The position numbers and the translations under genes were made by a program. A stretch of DNA of 64,000 nt from Epichloe hybrida. Its lineage: Eukaryota > Ascomycota > Sordariomycetes > Hypocreales > Clavicipitaceae. Shown here piece by piece: positions 1-10,233 of the stretch (its first letter is position 1; the number at the start of each line of letters is the position of its first letter). Under the pieces are notes generated by a model. The model was not told the origin of the DNA, made no database searches, and saw only the letters and a list, made by a program, of their open reading frames with translations. Location: positions 496,001-560,000 of the forward strand of contig JAFEKR010000011.1 in NCBI GenBank assembly GCA_019022495.1, read 5' to 3'.

Positions 1-477
1 GTCAGGACCCTCACATTGACAGGCTTTAAAACGGACTTGTCGGATAAATGGAGCAAGAGAGCTCTTTCCTGGCGTTGATGATGGTAATGGAATCAAGAAA
101 TGGCGTTTCTTTTAGGGTAGGCCGTCGTGCATATACATGTACTTTGGGTCATTCCAGATTGTGCTGTCTGATTGGCCGAGCAGTGGAGGGGGACAGCTCT
201 CAACTCAATCCCAGACCGGACTTGGCGCAAAGCTCTCCATCACCAAATTCACGTATTCTGTAGCCGACGACCGCGCCTCGCATTTCTTTGTCACTCAGCC
301 CATCCGCCAACCCTTTTGATCCGTGCCAATGGTTTGAGTCCGTGGGCATACTATCGTGTCATCGTCATTGTTCTACCCCCTCGCAGACTGCCAGTGCAGC
401 TGCCCCTGGTCCTCTACCTTTTAGATTACTCTCCTCTACTTCGCATCTCATCGCTTCCTCAACTCGACTCCTTCGCC
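1..477. other. Intergenic; 5' flank of cdc73
   Basis: No gene is supported here. Overlapping short open frames are not coherent with one another. The last ~150 bases are pyrimidine-rich (CT-rich blocks near 370-470), typical of a fungal 5' leader, and end in a CGCC context before the ATG at 478. Confidence 0.6.
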
Positions 478-1823
478 ATGGCCAACGCCGAACACGATCC
501 TCTCCTCCTGCTGCGCAAAGCCATCTCCAGCAGCCAGCCATTCGTCCCTAGCGCCTCGGATGACCCGGGCGCCGACGAGTCACCACTCGCCCAAGCAACC
601 CACCTGCAGTTCTCGAGCCAAGGCATCGCCCTCGCCATCGACACACCGACGCGCTTCATTTCCAATGACAAACCCGTCGACCTACGCAGTATTTACTTTG
701 CGTGGCTGAATCGCGAACTTGCCATTCCCGAATACAATGCCTCTGCCACAACGCTCAACGATCAGCTTGCCGCTGCTGGATCCACCGGCAAGGTGCAGAA
801 CTTGGGCTTCATCGAACGTCTCGATCTGATCACCTGGCTGGAGGGCGCGAGTGAAGAGAGCGAATACATCAAACCTGTGGCGGGAGATGCTGATGCTGCT
901 GGTGCTGGTGCTGCTCCAGCATTCAAGCCTGGTGCTGCGTCGACAGCTGCTCAAGCGAGAGCAGGAAAGGGCACCTTGGATCCAAGGCTAGCCAGCGTGT
1001 ACGATGGCGAGCGAAGGATGGGTGATAGGAACACAGTTCTAAGGGGCATCAAGCCTACGGTATGTATACGGACCCATGGGGATTTTTTTCCCCTCGTCTC
1101 GGAACAAGCCAACTCAAGGGGCGGGAAATGATACTCAGACATGCACGACTATTTCTGACTATTCGAGAACGACAGGACTTTTCACACGTGCGCAAGCTTG
1201 CCGCTCCGTTCATCAAGAAGAAGTCGCAGCCACTCTCAGCACCTGGCCCAACATCATCATTGTCAATCAACCAGAAGGGACCTACCAGGAGGCCAGATCC
1301 CATCATTCTTCTCTCGCCATCGGCCTCGTCACTGCTCCGAATGACCAATGCGCGATCCTTCCTCGAAGACGGCAAATTCGTGCCCGCGGACGCGAGCGGC
1401 TCCACGGTCAGCATGCTCCACGTCCAGCGCGTCATGCGAGCCATCGACCCCAACCGCCCCATGCGATTCATTCTCGTCGAGGGCTCTGAGCAGTTCAAGC
1501 CGGAATACTGGAACCGCGTGGTGGCTGTCTTCACAACCGGGCAGACATGGCAGTTCAAGAATTACAAATGGAGCAGTCCCGGCGAACTGTTCAAGCATAC
1601 ACTAGGCGTGTACGTAGGCTGGCGAGGAGACCAGGTTCCCGACAGCATTCGCAGCTGGGGACAAAAGGTTCTTTCTACGGGTGTTGATCGATGGCGCGGG
1701 GGTGACGGCGCAGATGCCTCTCGATTCAGGGACAAGGAGGTTGTGGAACAGATTTGGAAGTCGATTGAGATGAACATGCGGAGCAAGGGGTGGCGAATCG
1801 ATTCGGCACCGACGTCGATATAA
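478..1823 (+). CDS. cdc73: Cdc73, Paf1 complex RNA polymerase II accessory factor
   Basis: Subunit of the nuclear Paf1 complex, which travels with RNA polymerase II and supports elongation and co-transcriptional histone modification. I read two exons, 478-1059 and 1176-1823, split by a phase-0 intron with GTATGT donor, a CTGAC branch point and GACAG acceptor; this gives 409 residues, close to the usual size of fungal Cdc73. The N-terminal half carries the family's WLNRE and DLITWLEG segments (residues ~75-125). The second exon opens with DFSHVRKL, and from about residue 290 the conserved C-terminal GTPase-like domain follows, with MRFILVEGSEQF, W-Q-FKNYKW and KGWRID blocks near the end. A low-complexity Ala-rich linker (GAGAAPAF region) lies between the halves. 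The start is the first ATG in good context; in-frame codons upstream lack an ATG in good context and run through the T/C-rich leader. Identification is from family knowledge and is firm. Confidence 0.95.
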
Positions 1824-2548
1824 AAACTGATGCGAGACTGGCATTGATGGTGCTTGTGCTGGTGGTGCTCCACGCTGCGCTCATCATGGCGATTCATCAT
1901 ATTTGGGCGATTGCGGGTGAGTGAGTGCTCGAGGCGAGGTTGGGTCTTGAAGAAGAGGGCACAAACATTCTCGACAGAACAGAAGAAAGCGTCGGCGTTT
2001 GGTTTCATCATTGCAATTCATGACATTTTCATCTCTCGAGATTAAGCACGGAAGATGGCGTACCGATAGTCATGGAAGCACGTTGCGGGACAGTGGGACT
2101 CTCAAAAGTGGAATCTCACTCCCTCCATTTCTCCTGGTTTCAGAACTCCGGGGGACTACTCCGTACATGTACACGTAGGGTGTATCTCAGAACTGATTCA
2201 AGACTTGCCACGTGTTTCCCACGTCATGACACGGGTCCACGGGTGTCCACAGAGCGGCCCAAAACTTCTGGAAAACTTGGCACGGCAACGGTTCGGCCAA
2301 CCGAAGAGAAGAAGGAAGAAATGGGACTGGGCTTCGCGAAGAGCATGGGGGATGGCTCCGTCGCAAGCCACACAACGGGGAATTGGTCTAGAAGAAATTT
2401 CGGATCGGCCGAACGAGAATTGGAAGAGGGGTGGATTTGTAGTTCGTGAAATCTCAACCCCTGCTATCCTGGGTCGTTTCAAGGCCATTTCATTGGGTCG
2501 GCGTAGACGAGAGTGAGAAAACTTTTTTTTTTTTTAAAAAACGCCAAA

Positions 2549-2568
2549 GAGAGAGAGAGAGAGAGAGA
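2549..2568. repeat. (GA)n microsatellite
   Basis: About ten GA units directly follow a T9/A6 stretch. It lies in the gene-free region and no gene is attached to it. Confidence 0.9.
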
Positions 2569-5360
2569 ACAGTGAAAGCGAGGGCTTACCCTGCTGAACA
2601 GAGCATATTACCCATGTGCGAGAGAATACGATGGCTGCGCGCCGACACCGGTGTGTTGCTGTACGGAGTACGCGCGTTGCATTGGAGAATCCTGCCGGCC
2701 GAGACTGGAGCAATTGCGAATTATTCCTTTCCCCCGTCGCCTTTCGGTAGCGTTTGGCATGACATGAACGTGACGGGATGGGATCGATGGATGATGGATG
2801 ATGTGTACGTGGCGGGGAGGGGAGCGGATTGGCCGAGAAGATTCAATCCCTTGTTCGGGATTCGCGTGGCATCTTGCCGTCGGTTTATTTTTTTATTTTG
2901 CTTTTCCTCCCCCCCCCTTTTTTTTCGCCTATTCTTGCTGCAGTGGTCATGGCACCAGGAAGACTTTAACAATCGGTCTTCATTCTTCCGGCAACGAAAT
3001 GACGTTCAGGTCTCCAGTTCAACAATGGCTCTGCAACCCGCACGCCCCCTGGGCCTGTGCACCCCGAGAATCCCCGGGCGCCGTCTCAGGAAAAATGGGC
3101 AGAGGTAGGCCGGTGGGCCGGTAGGCCGATGAGAGCGATGGGCCGTTATTACTTGTTCTTGTTGCCTGGGAAGGATTCGGCAGGCGGGTCACTTACATGA
3201 CGGCTGCATCATGGCGTGGTTCATGGGATTTCAGAAGAAAAAAAAGGAATAAAAAAGGAAAAAGGAAGACAGACGCAGGGGGGAAGGGGGGAGGGGTGGT
3301 TGTTACTCGGACAGAAAGGGAGGAATACGCACGCAAGAAAGGGTGGCCATCCTGGCACCATTCCAAGATTTGTGCAATGGTCGGAAAGATGCAGGAAGTA
3401 GTGCATGTACGGATTAAAGCGAACCAAATATGAGAAGCATCAGGACACCAAACCCTTGGTGACGCCGCCTGTGCAATTCATGTCAGACCCGTAAAAATCA
3501 AGCTTCAAAAGAGGATTGGAGAAAATAGAAACCCCCCAGCATAGATTATGCGATTGACACGGACAGCAAGCTCGTCATGGCTGGCCGGCGGCATCTGACT
3601 CTATTCCATCTACGCAGCATTGCACGAACATTGGTTCACCGAATATTCGCTGGGGGCCCAAACAAGTGGATCTGGCATTTCGTGAGGGTCCAGCGACAAC
3701 CTCAATTCAGCACCGAACGCTTTCAGTATTGGCCTGGCCATGCCATTCATGTACAATGGACGGAGTACAGAAAATGGGACCGAATGAGTGAGTTGCACTT
3801 TGTCGGTCAAGCCGGACATACCGATAGTATTGAGTTCTGACTTACATGTTGCGCCCGAATTCCGGAATCTGCCACGAGACGTCCTATTCAGGCTATATGT
3901 ACACAATGCATGTGCCACGTGTGAGAGCAAGACAGAGGTCGCCCATTCATGTCCTGCGGCATGTGAGCGCATTTGTCAGCATTATACAATGAACAGTGCC
4001 AGACAGGCAGGCAGTACGGATTACTTGACCCTTAAAAAAAAAAAGGCAAAGGCCGCCGCACCGATAGCAGATTCACAGTGGTGCTGCCATGGCCACCCCC
4101 CGGCCAGGGAGAGTTCCATCAAGACATAATGTACGGATCCGTATGTAAACTCTTTAATATGTAAGAGAGAGGCCCGGCCTCCCCCACCACAGAACATGGT
4201 AAAAGTTCAGTAATACAAATAGAGAGACCCTTGACGACCAGCCAGCTCCCTGGTCAGAGATTTGTGGTGGCTACAGCGGTATTTGCACTGATTAGGCGCC
4301 TTCGACTAATGTCAACTGAGCACGACAGATCGGACCAGGGGATCGCGTTGCTCAATCATTGGCCATGCCCCGTCGTCTCGGCTCTTACTTCCTTGGGGGC
4401 GTGCTTTGATCCAGGACAAATGCATGGCATGGATCCAAGTGCCCATCCATGAGTCGCGCTTTTTAGTAGATCTCTAACAGGACAGACTAGGACCAAGACA
4501 GCGCAAAGTGCGCAGCTATCTTAATCAGTTCTCCGAGAAATGACAGGTCTGATTTGAGATGATGACACAGTTAGTTGCCACGCGGCGCCCATGCGCCCGT
4601 CCAGTCTGCCCGGATACCTGATGGTCGGTAACCCAAGGAAACGGTTTGACAGCGGCCTGAAGACCCCAGAGGGCAGAGGGGACGTCTGGAGTGCTGACGA
4701 GCGGTGAGCGCCTTCTCGTCGAATCATGACATGGCAACATGGTGCCATCATCGTCGTCGTTTGCCAATGCAAAAAAAGCCCTGGCCTCGGACGGACTGGA
4801 GCTCGTGCACCCACAATAAGCATGGACAATAAAAACCCGACACCTTGCTTTATGTGTCAGAACATTCCCTTTCTGACATTTTGGTAAAATCACTATCAAA
4901 CGTAGTGGATTCACTGATATTGCTAAACTTGTGTCTTAGGCCCTTCAAGGTGTCATCAGGTCGTGCACGGTAAAATCCTGGTACATGTCGAATGAGACGA
5001 TATCAGACACGAGAAGAAAAATTTGTTTGGCAGTGAAATGTTAATCATTCGCGTCGACTTTTGTGCTGATTTTTCATGCCAAAGAGATCAGGTTGGAGTT
5101 TAACTCGGAGCAGGGCCTGTCAATGTCAAACTTTGCCTCGGGAAGGCAGGAGAGATGCTGGCAGTTCAAATGCAGTTGCGGGGTGCACCTTCCAATTCCG
5201 ATTCCAAACCAAAAAAAAAGTTGAAGAACTCTCCCACAGATGACGCCAGTGTTTCCTCCGTTCCACATGGCACGTGGCATTGATTTTCGTCGGGGGGGTT
5301 TTGTCTTTGTTCGAGCACTTGCTGATGATCACATTGTTTCTGCATCATTGTATTAGCACG

Positions 5361-5402
5361 ACCCTCCTGGCGTCCCTCCTGGCGTCCCTCCTGGCGTCCC
5401 CC
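5361..5402. repeat. 12-bp minisatellite, ~3 units
   Basis: Three near-perfect consecutive copies of a unit reading TCCTGGCGTCCC, ending in a C run. On the minus strand it reads as Gly-Gly-Thr-Pro repeats in a short frame that I do not consider coding. Confidence 0.9.
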
Positions 5403-5518
5403 CCCTCCAGGCGCCACCTCCCCCTCTGATGTGCCACGACATTCGTTCATTTATCGATGTTACCAGTGGTTGTCTGGTCCGACGACATTCAGTACTTCTA
5501 TCGGTTCGTACAGGAATC

Positions 5519-5550
5519 CGTACTCCGTCCTCCGTATACGGAGTAGTGAT
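5519..5550. repeat. Inverted ACTCCGTA/TACGGAGTA motif cluster
   Basis: Three tandem or inverted copies of an octamer-like motif (TACTCCGT, CCTCCGTA, TACGGAGTA) sit within about 30 bases and include a self-complementary CCGTATACGG core. It is the densest copy of a motif scattered over the intergenic parts of the window. Confidence 0.7.
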
Positions 5551-5918
5551 ACCCTCTTGTACGCTAATCCTCGTGTCCACGCCGCTCCATCAGCTGGTCC
5601 GTGCAGCCTGCATGTGCCGCTGTGGCTGTCAACACGTGGATGGCCCAGTGAAAGACGTCAGATTGGCGACACGATAATGTACCGAGTACGGAGTAATCTG
5701 TAAGTGACGAGTGCTTGTGATTCTCCTAATGCGTTTGTCAGCTCATCTGGCTCTTCGGCTGCAGCAAGGAAGCAAGGGTGCAACGTTCTCGACACGGGCA
5801 CTCCAACGTGCAGCCGCTGGGAAACTTGGCGCCACTCGTACGATAGAAGACCGGCGCATTCATTGCCCCGTCTCGCTTCCATGCTTCGCATGATATTATG
5901 TACATACATACATGTAGT

Positions 5919-5919
<1 letters not shown>

Positions 5920-5957
<38 letters not shown>
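5920..5957. repeat. (GCTT)n tetranucleotide repeat
   Basis: About nine uninterrupted GCTT units follow a run of TACA repeats. On the minus strand they read as alternating Ala-Ser-Lys-Gln in open frames, which explains the apparent ORFs there; not coding. Confidence 0.95.
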
Positions 5958-5959
<2 letters not shown>

Positions 5960-7865
5960 AAGGCCGGGGGCCTGGGCCACGGTGCAACCATCTCGGCGAG
6001 TCCCGACTCGTGCAAGATTCAAGGTTCAACCTTGCTCTTGTTGGGACGTCACACGATCGGGGACGAACAAACACTTCTTATCTGCACCGCACATTGAAAA
6101 TCGGTATACTTTGACAAGGCTCATGGTGGACGAGGCCGGTTCGTCCATTGCGCCTTGTCTTGTGCTACAAAACTACAAAACCTCACCAGGGCGAGAAATT
6201 CGAGAAATTCGAGAATCTACCCCCCTCGTACCCGTGTCGCCAGCAGCCACACCGGATCGTGTCAATGCACACTTGCTTACGCAGAAGGTTCTGCAGTTCT
6301 TTCAACGCATCACTCGAGAGAACTAGAGCCACGCAGAGCTGACTAGCGTTTCATGTAGCCGGAGCCTTGGGTCACGAGCTCATTAAAGCCGTGACAGCCC
6401 GGATGTATCACCCAGGCTACGCACCCACCCACCGAGTTTCCCATCGACCAACGTTTAGTTTTGTCTTGACAATTAAGCCGACGTTGCTTAACCCATCGAC
6501 TTAATATGCATTATACCAGCCTTATCAACAGTTCGCCTTCCATCGCGCCCCCCACGACGACAACGACAACGACGACAACACACCCAACGCTTCATCATAG
6601 GCAAGCCCGTCGAGAAATGGCCCCACGCCTTTTAAGAATGAGACTAACAACATCTCAGATAGTTGGTTTTACATCCGCACGTCTCAGGGGGATGACGACA
6701 GAGCTACTTTCAGTCATGCTGGTGCCAGGGCATTGTGTACGCCATCCTTATCCTTGGAAGAGGAAAGGGATTCTTCAAGGTTCAGGGGGGAAGGCAATCT
6801 CAAGCGGTTCAATATTCCCAATGTAGGTAAGACGAAACTCATTTAATATAAGCACCACCAGTTGCGACGAAGCTCGGGATGGTACATAAGCTTTCGTCTT
6901 TACCACGCCCCAGCCGGCTTCTGCGCAGGGGAGGGGGGTCAAGCCCAGACCCCTCAAGCGCGCCCGACTTCTAGAACAAGTCTGCAGCTGATTGTGTGTG
7001 GGCATCATCATTCATTAGTTTCCGTGCAGATTAATGCAATTGAGGCGAATCCTATGATTGCTTCAATAATCACGGGGCTCCGCAAGGGGCGTGGAAGAAT
7101 TGGGACAAGAGCGGCCAAAGCACGTGGAACCGGTATTAACCATCAAGGCAGCTCGGCCAAGGCAAACAAAACCCCTGTACATACTTCCTGGTCGTCGAAC
7201 GCTGGCATGTTCTCGGTTTCCCGTTTACAGACACAACTCAGCCAACGAACCAGGCATTCGTTGTCATCAACTCTCGTGCTCTTTTCTTTCTAGTAGTTCA
7301 AGCCCCAATTGGCCCGTTGACCTAGAGTTGCCCGTCTCAAGAAAAAACCATCGATTATCCATCCTCCCAAGGGTGCATAGCTTTTCAAGTTCCGGTTCTT
7401 GCTATCTTGTCCTGGTCTGCAAAGGACGAGATGTGATGCCAGAGTTGTCGTCGGCACCTGCTGACATCTCGCATACGTTCGATACTTATATGCATCTGAT
7501 AAGCCACCATCGCATACATATTCATGGATCCAGTCCCTGTCGTACCACTACTAATAAGCTGAGGGCAAAAAAAGTTGGCCGACGTTTTGCCTCCAACCAT
7601 CGGAGCCTCACGCGTCACTGACGGATGACTCCGTGCTTACTCCTCAATCATCAGGCAAGCGTATCCGCGATGCAGGTTTTATGCTGCTATGCTGCGGCGA
7701 CGCGGCGACGCGGCGACCGAGCAGGCTAGACGGGTGCGCAGCTCTGACGATAGGGTTTCGCGCTCAAGGCTTCACAACCAAAAAGTCAGAACACGACGGA
7801 CGGAAGCATGGCGCGGCATGGTGACCGGGAAGACTCGTGGTCCGTCCGTGACGGCAGCACCAATG

Positions 7866-7897
7866 GCACGCCCAGCACACCCAGCACACCCAGCATG
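7866..7897. repeat. 10-bp tandem repeat, 3 units
   Basis: Three copies of a CACACCCAGC-like decamer in the gene-free region. No associated gene is seen. Confidence 0.8.
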
Positions 7898-8321
7898 GAA
7901 CGAGCTGGTCTTGGGCCTCTTTCGTGTCCGTGGCTGCTTATTAGTGCATGGGTTCGATAAATAGTGGCTGGCCCAAGACCAGGATGGATATCGGGACACC
8001 CAAAGCAGCATGTACGTACATACATGTATGTAGTCAGTCTGGTGGAGGGAGATCCCTGGAGCCACGCGCCGATCGGGGTTGAAACTCGTGCCCGTCCACG
8101 AGGGAGGCGTTTCGTCGCTTCCTTGTCCTACATACATACATTCCACATTTCCGTCCTTTTTTGCATCGTTGCACCCGATCTCACATCCAACATCTCGCCA
8201 GCATCCAACATCCAACATGGAACACTGAGCAGCATGGAACATGGCGGGCTGGGAGGCGAGGCACTCACAATCAAGCCCCTGCGCAGCGCAGAAGGGCCAG
8301 GAGACGTTTGCGTCGAGGTGC

Positions 8322-8380
8322 AGCATCTCTGGCGCATCTCTGGCGCATCTCTGGCGCATCTCTGGCGCATCTCTGGCCGA
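8322..8380. repeat. 12-bp minisatellite, ~5 units
   Basis: Five consecutive copies of a unit reading GCGCATCTCTGG. The unit length is a multiple of three, so several frames on both strands stay open across it and give spurious repeat peptides. Confidence 0.95.
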
Positions 8381-8799
8381 CTCGACCTGTTGTTTGTCGC
8401 CATCCAGACTCTCGGGTCCCATCCAAAACGCTGCCAGGGGGCTGGAGCGTTACGAAAATGTTGCTCCATGCGCTTCAGTGGGTTCCGTTGCCGTTGTGTA
8501 ACATGTCTGGCCAACAGTGCGGGGGGACGACGGTTCGCATTGCATCGCATCTGATGCGGCATCTTTAAAGCTAACGATGTGGCATGCTGCACACAGTCCT
8601 TTGGCGTACTACATGCAGTTGACACGGATTATTCAGGTCAATCAACAAGTTAGTCTTGCTGTTTCACTGCCAACAACCAAACTTTGTAGGGGTTCGGAGT
8701 CGGCGACGAGACAGACTGCAGCGCGTGCAACCAACCGTACATGTAGACAGTATCGAGCCGCCCGTTGTATTAAAGGCTCAATTCAAGCATGCATCGGAA

Positions 8800-8905
8800 C
8801 ACGCGCACGCGCACACGCACAAGCAAGCAGCATACGCATATTACGCATATTACGCACGCGCACAAGCATACGCATACGCATACATACTACGGATTACGGA
8901 TTACG
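8800..8905. repeat. Degenerate GCATAC/ACGCAT repeat tract
   Basis: A run of CACGCGCACACG, ACGCATATT and GCATAC units ends in two TACGGAT copies. It is purine/pyrimidine alternating over ~100 bases, a composition that can adopt non-B structure. No gene is present. Confidence 0.7.
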
Positions 8906-9159
8906 CACACACAATCTTGCATTGTTCGGCATAACAGGCTCCATTGTTGCCGCAAAAGAGTTTTGGCTATTCGTACAATCCTTGCAGTGGCATCTATCAC
9001 GTTTTATTATTGCTTCTCTTCAACCCTGGCTGCTGCATTGCATCACTGCTGTTCTGCTACTCTGTTCTTCTGTTCTTCGTGGACTGAGTAGCGTGCTCGT
9101 CAAATCCCAGTAAGCTCCTGAATCAGTTTCCCACGAAATTACCCGTTGCACTTTGGCGT

Positions 9160-9200
9160 GCGGGCGTCGGGCGGGCGTCGGGCGGGCGTCGGGCGGGCTG
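9160..9200. repeat. 12-bp GC-rich minisatellite, ~3 units
   Basis: Consecutive copies of GGGCGTCGGGCG, all G-rich on the plus strand with runs of three G, so potentially G-quadruplex prone. No gene is attached. Confidence 0.9.
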
Positions 9201-9402
9201 CGGCAAACAAGTACATGTAATAAAAGTCTGCGTCTGCAGGTGGCCTCAGGCCGGTCTGTCCCGAGCGGCTTCGCGCGTGGGAGCTTCCACCACTTGGCCA
9301 CATGCAGGCATGGGCCGCATGGCCGTCGGGGCTTGGCTTGGTTGGCTTGGCTGGCCTGGCTTGCGAGTTGGCTTGACCTGTGCAGCTGTGCTTGGCCTGT
9401 GC

Positions 9403-9482
9403 TTGGCCTTTGCTTGGCCTCTGCCTCCCTCTGCCTCCCTCCTTTTGCCTCCCTCTGCCTCCCTCCTTTTGCCTCCCTCTGC
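9403..9482. repeat. Compound CTGCCTCC / TTGGCCT repeat
   Basis: A CTTGGCCT block is followed by a higher-order repeat in which CTGCCTCC pairs are separated by CTTTTGC, about 27 bases per super-unit and roughly 2.5 copies. A GCG trinucleotide tract follows at ~9530-9555. Confidence 0.85.
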
Positions 9483-10233
9483 ATCGGTATCTGTATGTTA
9501 TCTGTATCTGTAATCCGTATGTACACCGCTGCGGCGGCGGCGGCAACGGCGGCGGCAAACCGCGCAAAACCCACAATTGGTTATTGGTTGCTGAATACCC
9601 GAGCCGGCCACGTTCAAATCCATGAAACCCCGTGTCTGTTTCCATCAAACATCAAGGGGACCTACCATCCAGCTTACACTCAAGGACATACATATTGTCT
9701 GGCCAAGTCCCATGGATGCAGTAGGCGACTGCTTGACTTTGACTTGTTAGCGGATAGAGGACATTTGCAAAGAAAGAAGCAGACTTACGGATGACTTGAC
9801 TCTTTATTCCGTATGATGTAGGGTATTGAAGCATTACGCGCCAGGGCCCTAAAGGCATTTGGCCGCCGGGTACATGGCACATTAGTTCCCCCCCCCCGGC
9901 ATGTCCACCCCGTCGCTCCTTCTCATGTGGTCTAGTCTTTCCAGGGACAGCACCGACTCAAGTTCACGTCCAAGTCCTGCCCGGCAGGCCAAGTACCTGC
10001 TACCTGTATATCTTCACCCCTTCTCCCCCCTTCGCTATCCGCCCACTTAGTCTCTCTTTCACTAGACTTTCTCAGGGCACCCCCCCCCCCCCTTCATCAC
10101 AACCAAAAGTCTTAGAGACTAGATGCCAGGCCTTAACTATCTTGTGCTCGTCCCACGCAGTCCGGTTTTGTCTTTTATTTCAACCTTTCCATAGCCGTCA
10201 CCACGTTTCTCTACACCTTCTTTTTAGAGTCAG

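Larger units (their letters stand above)
1824..10233. other. 8.4 kb without a supported gene; minisatellite-rich
   Basis: No open frame here resembles a known protein, and no set of neighbouring frames can be joined by fungal splice sites into a convincing product. The longest frames (for example 176 codons at 7091-7621) have biased, low-complexity translations. The stretch contains homopolymers (T9 near 2521, C/T runs near 2907), at least seven short tandem arrays listed separately, and many GTACATGTAC- and TACGGAGTA-like short motifs. The final ~350 bases are pyrimidine-rich with a long C run near 10081 and probably belong to the flbA leader. Non-coding RNA or fast-evolving small genes cannot be excluded by eye. 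Confidence 0.6.

Noticed and set aside
7091..7621. 176-codon plus-strand frame in the gene-poor block
   Set aside because: No recognisable motif, irregular composition, and no credible partner exons. Could be revisited with expression data.
8300..8400. CRISPR-like regular repeat
   Set aside because: Units are contiguous 12-mers without spacers, in a fungal nuclear context; it is a minisatellite.
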